Source of the DNA: Volvox africanus
Lineage: Eukaryota > Chlorophyta > Chlorophyceae > Chlamydomonadales > Volvocaceae
Length of the DNA stretch: 64,000 nt
Assembly: GCA_030268105.1 (NCBI GenBank)
Contig: BSDZ01000094.1
Coordinates: 3,444,501 to 3,508,500 of the forward strand
Reading direction: 5' to 3'
Shown here: positions 1-11,000 of the stretch, piece by piece
Numbering within the stretch: position 1 is the stretch's first letter
Layout: each line of letters starts with the position of its first letter
Position numbers and translations under genes: made by a program
Notes under the pieces: model-generated
The model's input: the letters and a program-made list of their open reading frames with translations, nothing else
Database searches by the model: none
What the model was told of the DNA's origin: nothing

Positions 1-1102
1 AGTATTCTCAACCCCTAGCGAGATGCCACCACACCCAACCTCTCTATCACCCTGGTTCCACGCACAACAATTGTTATATGTACTGACATGCAGCAGCATG
101 CATTTGTCTAATAATCACACGCAGGCAATCAGGATGAACACCGCCACGCTTGGCCATACTGCAACACTGCGAGATTTCTCCAAACCGACGACCGTCCTAA
201 CAAGTGTTGCGTCCTGGTCGTAGCCGAAGTGTAAAAACTGCCATTTCCAGCGTGATTGCGGTACCATAGGTGGATATTGCAATTGCCATTTAAAGCCCCG
301 CGCCACCCTGCCATACATGCTTGCCTGATACTGAATCTTAAGTGGGGAACCTTTCGAGCGCTTGTCCTTCAGAGCTCCATGATGAACGTGACTGTCCGGA
401 AACATCCCGATCGCAAAGTAGACACATGCATACACAAACATGTGCGTGCACACGCACACTTAAAGAGGAACATGCACGATAAAACAGCAATGTTCAATTC
501 TTCGGACGGAGGCGAGTTGCTGGACGCACAATGAAACAAAGCCAATATTGTATGCCTAAAGAGTTCGTACACTTGGAAATGATCGCGCCATGATGCGCAC
601 GCCTCAAAAACAAGAAGCAAACGATGTGCAACAGGTGGGTCATCAGGTGAGCGGCATAATAAGGCAGCAGCGCCGTCTCACTCCGACTCAAGCCACTTGC
701 AACGTAGGCAGTTAGTCGATTTCGTCAATCTGCGGCGATGGGCACAGCCGTTTCCGCCCACGGCAGTATCCCCATAGGCCGGGATCCCACGAATTGAGGA
801 AAACGGCCATGCCGTGTCAAAATGAAACCGCAGTCGAGAATGTGATGTGCTGACAAACCTTAGCTGAGAGCTTTCGGTCGCGTGGCATTCAAGGCGAGAA
901 TTCTCCTAGAGACGCTCTTTTAGCACCCGACACTTAACCGTAATCGATTACCGGGTTGAAACCCACTCATGTACCAGCGTTGCCGCAAACGTCTCACCTA
1001 ACACCACGTCGATCCCTCCCCCGACTTCCTCCCTCCCTTTCAGGTAATCGTCCTGCTTAACTCGGCTTCCTGTGACAGCGTCCGTTGTTCACCTATGTCT
1101 CC
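1..1102. other. Left-edge non-coding stretch (3' flank of VARL gene)
   Basis: No reading frame here looks coding; all are short and without recognisable motifs. It lies downstream of the minus-strand VARL gene, so part is probably its 3' UTR. I found no minus-strand TGTAA polyadenylation signal in it. It contains a CA/TG-rich patch around 420-465. Confidence 0.5.
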
Positions 1103-4100
1103 CTACAGGTACTGGGGAGCACGCCCAGCCTCTTCGGCACTCCACTGCTGAAAGTGCGCCCACATGGGATCAACATCGGCCTCAGCGCCACACACTGCAG
1201 ACGTCATGTTTTGGGCACCGGTTGTCTCCACCGTCGCCGCCGCGAACCCAGGTGGCGCCCCAAATTGGTTCGTACCAATGGCGCCCCCTACCGCCACTGC
1301 AACCGCTGATGGGCCCGCTCCCGCGCCTACTGGTGGAGGACCCACCCTAACGTTTGTCGGAATACTCTCCGAATCCATCAACCCTGTGCTATTGCGAGGT
1401 CCCCCGCAATTACCCATCCCCGCACTGACCCCGGACATAGGCTGTGGTACCTGCGCGCTCACGAAAAGCGGTCGCATGCTGTTTGACGCAGGCACCCAAC
1501 TGGAAGAATACCCCGATGCTGACGTGCTCATACGATTCGGCAGCTGCTGATGCCGCAATTTTAGTTGTTGCTGTTGCACTTGAAGTTGCACTTGTTGCTG
1601 CTGTGGCGGTGGCGCCGGCAGGGATGATTGCGATTGTAACGATGGCGGAAATTGTGGGAGTTGAAGCTCGGGATGAAATGTGGCAGCAACGCCATTGCTG
1701 GTGCGCCCTGGCTGACCAGCGCCGGTAGAGAGAACAGCCGCGCCGGCAACGCTGGCTCCGGGGGCGTTGGGTGCTTCCACCACGGCAGTTGGCACGGACG
1801 CACCTGCCATAGGGCCCATGTCATCCGTAAAATCACCTGTTGCTGAGTACGGCATTTGCCCCGCTGGTTCCATTGGCGCCTCCACCTCAGGGCGGACTTG
1901 GCCGTACGGACTGTACATGGCTGTTGTGTCGTATCGAGCACCAAACATGCCAGGCTGCGCCTCTACGGCGCCAGGGGCTGACACAGCATAGCGTCGCCGA
2001 TACATGGGCGGGGCTCGCCGTTGGTATGGGGCCGGATAGTAGTAACTGTACGGCGCGGGTAGCGGCACAGGGCCGGGCGGCACGTTGCCAGGGGCAGGTG
2101 GCATATCACGTGGGTATACAGGCCGGTAGTACGGCCTAATGGAACCTGCTGGTCCAACCGAATGCCGTGCTGGCAGCCCTGGCCCCCCTCGTGCATGTCC
2201 TGGGTACGGTTGATATGGCCAATATTGAGAACCATAAGGCAATTGGCGACCGGCAAGAGGATAAGGATGCCCTGGTTTTTGCAAAGAGACCGGCGTAGGG
2301 TTTTCCGCCGACTCGGCTGCTGCTGAGGAGCTAGTCCCCGGCGCCGTAGACGTGGGCCTGTTGTCCGCCACCTCTGACAGCGAGGGGGGTTGCGCCACCG
2401 CGGCATCGGCACTGGAAGCAGGCTGCGCTAGGCCGTCGGGGAGTGGAAACGGTGGAGCTTCTTCCTGAAACGGCTGCTGCACGAGTTGCTGTTCGTGTAG
2501 GAAGGGCGTCTGCACAGGCCCGCCCTCCCGTGCACGCGGAGCATGTAGCGGCTTGGCGCGGACCGCCCAGCATGGAGTCGCAGAAACGAGTGGTAACTCA
2601 TGCGACAATTGCCGTGACATCAACGGGTACATCTGTTGTTGCGGCTGCAAATCATGCGTACCATGTAAGGTTGGTGCCGAAAACTTAGCTGGCGCCGATG
2701 CAGCTGGGGGCAACGGGTCGTACGGATAATTAGACATGTCCGGCTCCCAGATGCGCCGTGCCATAGGACAGGATCCCTCGCCGCAATCTTGATCGTGCGA
2801 CCCGTATTGGGCCAAGGTGCCGCCAGCTGGGCTGGGCAAGTAGCTGGTGCTGTGCCAACGGCTGGCAGATGAGGTTGGAACAGACTCCAGTGAAGAAGTT
2901 TCGGGAATGCGACATGAGGAGGTCTGGGCAGGGATGGCATCTACCTTTTGGGCACCACTGTCGTCACCGCCATAGTAATTAGGTAACCCAAACGCCACCA
3001 CAGCAGCCGGCTGGCGGGTCCCGGCATGTACGTTTGCCTCAGCCTGGCTTGGCACGACTGCGCACGCCGAAAATTGGCTAGCAATTGCAGGCGGGGCGCC
3101 GCCATCACTGTCAAATCGCCGAAGAGGATGCCCCGTCGACTCAGCTGCCACTGAGTCACCTGGGGGGTCATGACTGGGTCCCCAGGACGTGCTATCATGG
3201 CCAACGAGAGGGGGATCACACAAGTGGCATGGCGGGGCTGACGCAACGTCGTGCATAGACATGTGAGCGCCGCCGTCCGTAGCCCCGCGGCAGCCACCAC
3301 TGCCGTTCGTTGTCTGTGACCCCTGCTGCTGAGACTGATCCTGCTGCTGGTGCTGCAGATACCCTCGCGGGTATGGGTGTTGCTGCTGCATCTTATGCTG
3401 GTATTCATGCTGCTGTTGTTGCTGCGGTTGAGGCAGCGGCGATGGGAACCTCTGTGGTAGCTGCTGCTGCTGTTCAGCCGTCAGAAATGAGAGCCCGCCG
3501 GATGCCACCCTGCCACCGATGAGATACAGACCCGGAGCCACTGCGCCGCTGGGCAGCGTTTCCAGGCCGCTATAGGCAACCTTGGCAACAGAGCTGATGG
3601 CAGGCTGCCGACCTGCACCTGGGCTGCCACCATTACCAGTGCCGGCTGCAGTGTCGACTCCGGGGAAAGAAGCCACCACTGCCGGCCCTTGGCCTATTGC
3701 AGGTCCTACAGGAGCTGCAGGCGTTGTGGGTGGATGGTCCCCCAACGCAGGCGGTCCAACCGGTGTCCCAGCACTGACGCTTGCAGCCATCAGATGCTGC
3801 GGCAAAATCGCGGCATTTCCAACCCCGTCTAACAGCTCCGACCCAGGCACCTTGAGCCCGAGCGTCACCGAGCCCTTCCCCAGCATCAAGTTCCTGCCAA
3901 TACCTTGCCAGAGGCCCATGTTTTCCGCGCTCATAGAGCCGGAGAGACTATGTGCCTTGTCTGATAGGTGCTCAGCACAGGGCCCCTGGGCTGTGGTTGG
4001 GTTGGCTTGGAATCCGTCCTGTCCTCCGTTGCCAGGACCCGGCGCGATGGTATCCATATCCACCGGTACCGGCCCCGTCGCCGCAAGCGCCTCTGTGTCT

Positions 4101-5662
4101 GTCTTTAAATTCAAAGCCCCGGTCCACATACGGCTTGCATCCGTGATGAGCCCCAAGTTATTGCTGCTCCCCTGAACCTTATCATTGTCGCCGGTCAGGG
4201 CGGGAATGGTGTGGGCCGTGTTAGAGGCAGCGATGGCGTTTGAGGCTGCGGTACTGGCCTTGGCAGATGAAGCGACGCGTTGCCGCCGCTGCCGCGCCTT
4301 TCCGGTGAAGACTGGCAGACCGTGGCGATCGAGCCAGGTACCCAAAGGCTCAGCCGTCTCAACCACGCGGATGCTCCGGTACCATTTCGCCATAAGTGAG
4401 CCACCCAGCTGCGAGGGCGGTGAAGTGGCACAGGGATTAATATTATTGCAACGGGCAGGAGAGATGCACAGGAGCTTGCCCGTGCACGGGTCACAATGCA
4501 GAGGGATTGGACCCCCACCAGGTTCAAACAAATGGTTTAATGATATATCATACCATACCGTACCATGCTTAAGACGGCATCTCCATTCAACTTGGGAGCC
4601 TTCGGCACCTCCAACGTTCTATCATGCAGAATGCAGGAGCAGGCCGCACTTGCGCCGACCCTAAACTTCCATGTTCGTACAAGACGTTTCCTGCGGCAAA
4701 CATCCGCCGCTCACCTTTTCAAACCTGCTTCTGCTGACAAACGTGCCTTCCACAAGGATGCAGTCCACGCCCACCATGTATCGATCCGGATAAAACATGC
4801 CATATAAGATTGGCTTGTCATCTGGGTTGTCTCCATCCCGCCGGGCTCCGCGACCGACTGTGGACCCTCGAGATAAACCGCCACGCTTCTTCTGGCAATC
4901 GCTATCCTCCCCGTCTGCGGAGCCCCAGGCCTGCAGCGAGACCCCCGAGCCGTCCCGGCCCCTCTTCTTTGCAGCAGGCTGCTGTATCTGTAGGGATGGC
5001 AGTGAAGACTGCTGTTGCTGCTGGAGGGGCTGCTGTTGCCGGAAGGCGTTTGGGCCGACCGTGACGCGGACCGGTGGCGGGAGGTGCGGGTTCTTGGATG
5101 CAAAGCCCTGCATGGCCTCCTGCTTCAGAGTTTCCGGTTCGATGCGCCAGCCGCCCAATGGCCGTGCCTCTTCAGCTTCACAAGCCAAGCCAGCATTTCC
5201 AGAATTTGATTGCAAGGCGAATGTAGTGTTGACCCCGGCGGCCTCAGAACAAGGACCATTTACAACGGCTGAAATTGCGTGCGGTGCAGACGTAGTTGGT
5301 TGGCCCACAGGCGGCGAGCACGAGTCATAGGGGAAGGCAACGGATCCCGAAACAGCGACAGTACTTGTTTGCAGATGCGGGGAATTCATAGGTGAACTGG
5401 ATGGATTTCGCATTACAGGAAGCTCAGAACATTGCACCGTGCCGTCAGATGCACTCGTAGCGCTGCCCGTGTCGCCTGCACCGCCAGGGGGAGCTCCCTC
5501 GATGACCCCGAACCTGGGAGCAGAGCTGAGCTGCTGTGACGTTCGTAAGGTTAAGAGGTGCCCCTCAGTGCCTTTCCATTTGCCTAAACCAAATAAACTG
5601 GCGACGTTGCGACCTGCCACTGCCGAAACTCCCTGAGCCGCTCCAATCACGTTGCTGACCAT
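1103..5662 (-). CDS. VARL-domain (RegA-like, SAND-related) putative transcription factor
   Basis: Two exons were chained: 5662-4715 and 4408-1103, joined by a 306-bp phase-0 intron with a GTGAGC donor and a pyrimidine-rich CAG acceptor. The product is about 1417 residues if ATG 5662 is the start. An in-frame open stretch and a possible acceptor just upstream mean an earlier exon is possible. Residues ~287-350 resemble the SAND-related VARL core: YPDRYMVGVDCI (291-302), FVSRSRFEK (308-316), then across the intron KWYRSIRV (324-331) and LGTWLDRHGLP (338-348), followed by a basic tail. The KW..SIR and FE motifs match SAND folds, which bind DNA. The rest is Gln/Ala/Pro/Ser-rich low complexity, including polyglutamine coded around 3340-3480. 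In this family Volvox RegA represses growth and reproduction in somatic cells; other paralogues are stress-linked. Which paralogue this is cannot be told here. It acts presumably in the nucleus. Confidence 0.82.
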
Positions 5663-8045
5663 GGTTCCGGGCCCTAAACTGCCTGTTGGCGGGAAGAAGG
5701 TAAACCAGAAACGTTGTATCCGCTGGCTAGAACAGCTCCTGCCAAGTGCTTATGTGATGTCCCAATACATAATCTTTGTCTTGCCTAGGTAGGCCGGGAG
5801 ACTCCAATTTGAAAGCTACATCACAATCTTAACATAATTATATAAAGTCTCTAATATGCACTATTACAGAGCCCTGCGATGAGGAATGGCCTAAAGGACC
5901 CGTAAGCACGCACCTGCAAGACTAGTCCCTGGCTGATGCGGTAGCGAGGTCGTCGCACCAGAATATACTGCAAACACATGTGAACGCGTATCTTCATAAG
6001 TAGCGCTCGCCCTTTCGTTCCACCGCTGAGTCATAATCATCGGCTCCAGAGCGACTCCCATGGATGCTGAGCCCCATAGGCATGAAATACAATAATGTTA
6101 ATATCGTTGTTACCCAATCAATGCTGTGAACGCGCCAAAACTTACAGTTGGGCCATTCTTGACGGCTGTTAGGAACCCCAGCAACTGTGGACGCGTAAGC
6201 ACAGCCAGCGACATTCTGCATTCTATCTAGGAAATGCACCTTTGCGCTGAATACTGTGCAGGTTGGCGCTCCTGGGTTACGGCTAGGACCGCTGATTCGT
6301 CCAGCTGGTACCTAACAAGCCATAACCTAGACTCTACAGCGGCCTTGAATTCAGGATGGAAATAACAGTGACGGATCTGGGTCTTGCGGTCTGCAGTGTC
6401 CTTTTAGCTTATCGCATCTCCTACCAGTGGCAGTATACCTGCTTGAAAAAGTGCAGAATCCAGTTGCCTGAAATCTAGACTAGTCCTCCTAACAACTAAC
6501 AAGGTAATGTGCAGATGAGAACAATGCAGGTCTATTCCAGTCTATCTGCTGCCAAGGTTCCGAAACCTTTAGCACTCCTAGAGTACGAACCTCATGCCAT
6601 TATAGGCCTTCAAAAAGCGATAAGTCATAACGTGGTAGGATGCGCAGGTTATTGCGTTTGGTGATGGGAAAGTGAGCATCAGGAAATTTGATGATATGAG
6701 ATTACCAGGCGTCACAGGGAACGGGTAAATTTGAGATCCGCACCAACAAGCGTACTTCATGGAGTGTTCAAAGACATCAAAGCTGAAGATTAGAGCTCGT
6801 TGGTGGTATTTCCAATCTAAGATGAAGGGCCTATGCCTACCTTATGGACTCCATGCGTCAGTGCCGCGTCCTGCGCCACCATATCAGACTACCGCTATAT
6901 ATTATCCGAATTTCTTGGGCCGCGTAAGCTACCTCTAATGTCTTACTTTACCTATCTAACCAGGAAACCACGACGTGAATTACTGCAGCCTGGCCGGGAG
7001 CAGGATGAGGCTCACGCTTGCTGTATGAACGAGATTTAAAATCTTTTACTTATGCGCCTTACACGCTGTCTCAATCATGTGAACAGTTAGTCATATGTGA
7101 GCAGAAGCCGTCTCCAGGTCAACGCCCAGAGAGTTAACTACCACACCAGTAAACATAGCCCTCTCTAAGCTTTGTCACCGCCTCCAGGAGCCCGGTTGGC
7201 CCCTGCCGGCCGAAGCCCTGTCGCCACCCCTGCAAGCTGCAGCGCTCCATTCCGCCCAATTATCCGGGATATAGCTTGCATCTCAGACACTCGATCAGGG
7301 CAATAAGAAGGATGGACGTGATAAAGTTGCGGCCTCATAAACTCTTTATGCACGCACAGATGTGTTGCTGCATGGCCCCGGGATATTTTTTTATACTTAG
7401 GCGCTTCAATCATTTTCCCCTGTTTTTCGCCCAACGCCATCCCGTGCTAACACTTTTCCTCTTGAAGCAATATGTTTTATTTGCTTAGCTGCAAAGCCCT
7501 TTTTCAGCTGCATAGAGGCGATGAAAGCTACTATTCATACCCTTCCTAAAACCGCTGTCAACGCGTAACTTAATCGACACAAAATCAACTATAATGCTGT
7601 AGTTAGCCAGGGAGCCGGGTGCGCGCCCTGGTAGCCCCATATTGTAATTCGCCCAAATGTAGCAGCTGTGCGTACGCTTGACCAGTTGTCAACGAATTTC
7701 GGTTTAGCAACAACAGAACATACCCTGCAAATGGATTCCACATCGTAGATCGCCGGGAGATAAAGTGTATCGAAGTAGATTGCCCAACACAGGCTTCCAG
7801 CCCCATAGAGCAACGCCTCTGAAAGTACGAATGACCCACTGACCCCCCTGTAATTCTTGAGGGACCTAGGAACCTGTTAACTAAACACCACATTTGTATC
7901 ATCACCCCCACCCATAGGCTCTGTACAAGCCTCTGAATAATCATTTCCCGTTGTTACATAATCTCCCTGCCATCCATAAGGGGAGCCTCCAAGGCCTAGG
8001 TCCTCCTCCCTCAAGCCTCAGGCTCCGGCGGACCCCACCCCTCCC
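5663..8045. other. Upstream region of VARL gene / 3' flank of sulfotransferase
   Basis: This is 2.4 kb of AT-richer DNA with only short frames and no recognisable exon. It must hold the promoter, 5' UTR and possibly upstream exons of the VARL gene: a pyrimidine-rich tract ending in CAG lies on the minus strand just above ATG 5662. It also holds the 3' end of the next minus-strand gene (TTACA, i.e. minus-strand TGTAA, at 7954). Confidence 0.5.
7954..7958 (-). terminator. TGTAA polyadenylation signal of sulfotransferase gene
   Basis: TTACA on the plus strand reads TGTAA on the minus strand, 88-92 nt beyond the sulfotransferase stop at 8046. TGTAA is the usual volvocine polyadenylation signal; this assignment is by motif and spacing only. 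Confidence 0.5.
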
Positions 8046-11000
8046 TCAATCCCATCCACGGATGAAGTTTGGATCTTCAAGCAACTGCGCCAGTCGCTGG
8101 TTGTACCTGAGTTCATAACGGTGGGTTGCCCCAAGTTGCGGACGCAGGGCGGATGGACATCCTTCTAGACCGCTAGGCATGGGACAAAGGAAAACATTGA
8201 GGTACGGCGAGAAAGTGCAGGGTCACCCAAGACCGTGCAGATGCCTAATGAATGGAGCTCAAGCGATAAGGTGTCAAGGAAGAGTCCGCAAATTTCAGAT
8301 ACGTCGCGCATGTGGCATGCGGCCATGACCAGGGGGATCATAGCTTTGGGGTCAGGTAACGGATGCCACAAGCCAGAGCACTCTGGCACCGTTGTGAAAT
8401 AGGGCGTTCGAGAAGTGCTGGACAAGCAAGACCAAGGTTCTGTGGGGGCTTAGCATCTGGGCCCTAACATCAGCAATTCTCACTTGGCTATTCCCACTGG
8501 GGCCCAAGGTCTTGCACTTACGGCGCGTAGAACTCGGTCAGCTCCCGCCGGATCGCAGCCAACATGGGCGGCCGCCCGCCGCCACTGTCGCCCTGCTTCT
8601 GCTGCCCTTGTGCTGCCAGCTTGGCTTGCCGTGCATTGAATTCGTAACGCAACACGTCGTCCCTCTCCCCACGCAACAGAATCTGCCGAATCTCGTTCCA
8701 AAGTCTGTAGCATGGCAATCGTGCCGTACGAGGAAAGGGGAGTTAAGGGAGAGTAGTACAGCATAAGTTGTAGTCGTGTCAATGCTGGTAATGCTAGTCA
8801 GGTTTTTTCGGTAACCAGTTACGCTTTTGTAACCGAAAATAGTTTGGACTTCAGAAGCAGTAACCAGGAAAATTTGTCGGGACTTGGGCTAGTTACTTGT
8901 GATGGATGGTAAAAGGTGTACAATACTGGGATGTCTATGGGTAAATATTGGTCCAAGATGACCAATTATTGAAAATCTCTAATGGGGTAACATCTGCAGG
9001 TGGATTTAATAGGGTATAGAGAAACAGGGTGCCGGGCCCAAAGGCCCGGTAGATTTCACAGAAGAGGCATTTTTGCCTGGGAAAACTTATGAATGTACGT
9101 ATAAAAATGATGATATGAAGCCCCCCGAAACTATTGCTCTTCCAAGGACAAAAGAACAATTTGCTTAGTTAATAGTCAAGCAGTTCCACCAGGTCAGTGG
9201 GGTTCCCCAGCCTGCTGATGGCCCTCGCTCTGCATATGCATGTATTTGCCCAGGACTTATTGATCTTCAGCACATTTCCATACACAGAGACCATTTCCAG
9301 TTTTCCACCTGGTGACGTGGTGGGCAGCAACTACAAGTAGATACGTGCAGAGCAATAGTGAGAAGGAGCCATGCATGAAGTGAACCTTCTTCTAACCGAG
9401 ACAAGCTGGTATTTAGGGGTTCACGTGCACTGGGGACGCAAAAGCCCTTTTTGCCATTGTAAGCTTGTAACCACCGTAACGGCATAAAAGGTTTTCGTTA
9501 CTTGACCTGCATCCAAAATCAGGCTCACAAAAACGAAAAAACACTGATGCTAGTAGTAGAGAGTAGCAGTGGAAGCAGAGCCCCAAAGAAGCAAGTTCGG
9601 GTGACTCAAAACCCGTAACCGCCAACCTCGCCAGCCTCGCCACATACTTGTCGTCAATCGGCGCCTGCATCGCTTGGGCAGCCTCCTCCGGGGTCTTGGC
9701 CTTGCCCAACCGCTCAATGCGCGCGTGGTAGTCGATAGCAGAGAGGTCCAGGCCCAGCCACTCCGCCACGCGGCTGTACACATCCACGGGGTCAGCAAAA
9801 AAGTCCTCGCTCCGCACCACCAGAAGATCCTTGCGGTCGAAGAACTTGAGCCAGATCTCCAGCCACACAGAGTACACGCCGCGGAGGAGCTATGCGAGCG
9901 AACGTTGGGGAGGCGGATGTTCTGGAGGACTTGATTACAAAAATTAAAATCACAGGGATTTGAGCTTTCGGATGCCAAACATATCATACTTTAACGTGTA
10001 CCCTATAAGGACCTCGCACCGTACTGTGATACTACGGAGGTGAATAGGTTTTTCCATGTACCTCATCCTCGGGACGTTATGATCGGGCGCGCATGCACAC
10101 GAAACACACACGCAGCGGGAGCCAAAGAATGCGCGGTGGAGGACGAGATGGGAGGAAGAGGAAGCCGAGAACTGTGTGATCGCATTTAATCTGCCCTTGG
10201 CGCCGGGCATGCTTGCTCGGAGAGCGCAAAGGCACCCGCACCTGATCTGCATGGAAATATAGCCTTTCCTCCTTCAAGCCCCACGTCTCGAAATGCAGCA
10301 GGCAGCTGATCTCACTCTCGCTGCCGTTGCGGTTCATGCAGTCCTTCAGGGCGGTCAGCTGTGAGTCGGGGTGAAAGAGGCGGCAGGAATTGAATGAATG
10401 AAAGGCGAAAGGAATGAGTGCATGGAAAGCCATAAAACCCTAAGCGTCCGTAGTAGCACGGGGTTCTGAGGGGGTGAGTTCAACGGAAGAGGCAACGGAA
10501 CGGGTTGGGAGCTGATAAATGACTTAAGTCGCCCCAAACGGACCACTACTGCCATACCACCGTTCGTCCGCCCGCTCTTCGCGAATCTTTTTTGCTAGCC
10601 GTCCTCGGCGTTCCCCGGGCCTCCTGGGGTCTTCGATGACCGTCTCACACCTGCTCCCGCGCGTACGTCTCAAAGCCCTCCGGGGTGGGGCCGAACTTGT
10701 CCCGGTAATGACCGTACCTCCAGTACGCACTATACAGCCTGCACCACACCAAGGGCGGCAAATGACTGTCTTGGTTTACAGGGTGCACCAACCAGGCATG
10801 CAGGCAGGTAAGACAGCCAGTCAAGCATGCAGGCTGTGGCGGTGGCGCTCACGAGCAGCCCCTTAATTGTCGGAACTTAATGTACTCAATTTTCAAGGTG
10901 TGGGTTGTTTCCCCCGGCCATGCTCATGCACGCTGTCCCATTACCTATGACGGCGGCGATAGTTATCAGGTGCGGCAAGGAGGCTGTGGATTAGGTGAGG

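Noticed and set aside
3582..4175. Plus-strand ORF of 197 codons opposite the VARL gene
   Set aside because: An antisense shadow of a GC-rich, Ala/Pro-rich exon, which commonly leaves the opposite strand open; no motif.
8165..8425. Minus-strand ORF of 86 codons
   Set aside because: It falls in the last intron of the sulfotransferase (8107-8521); the intron's splice sites and phase fit the conserved C-terminus, and this ORF has no known motif.
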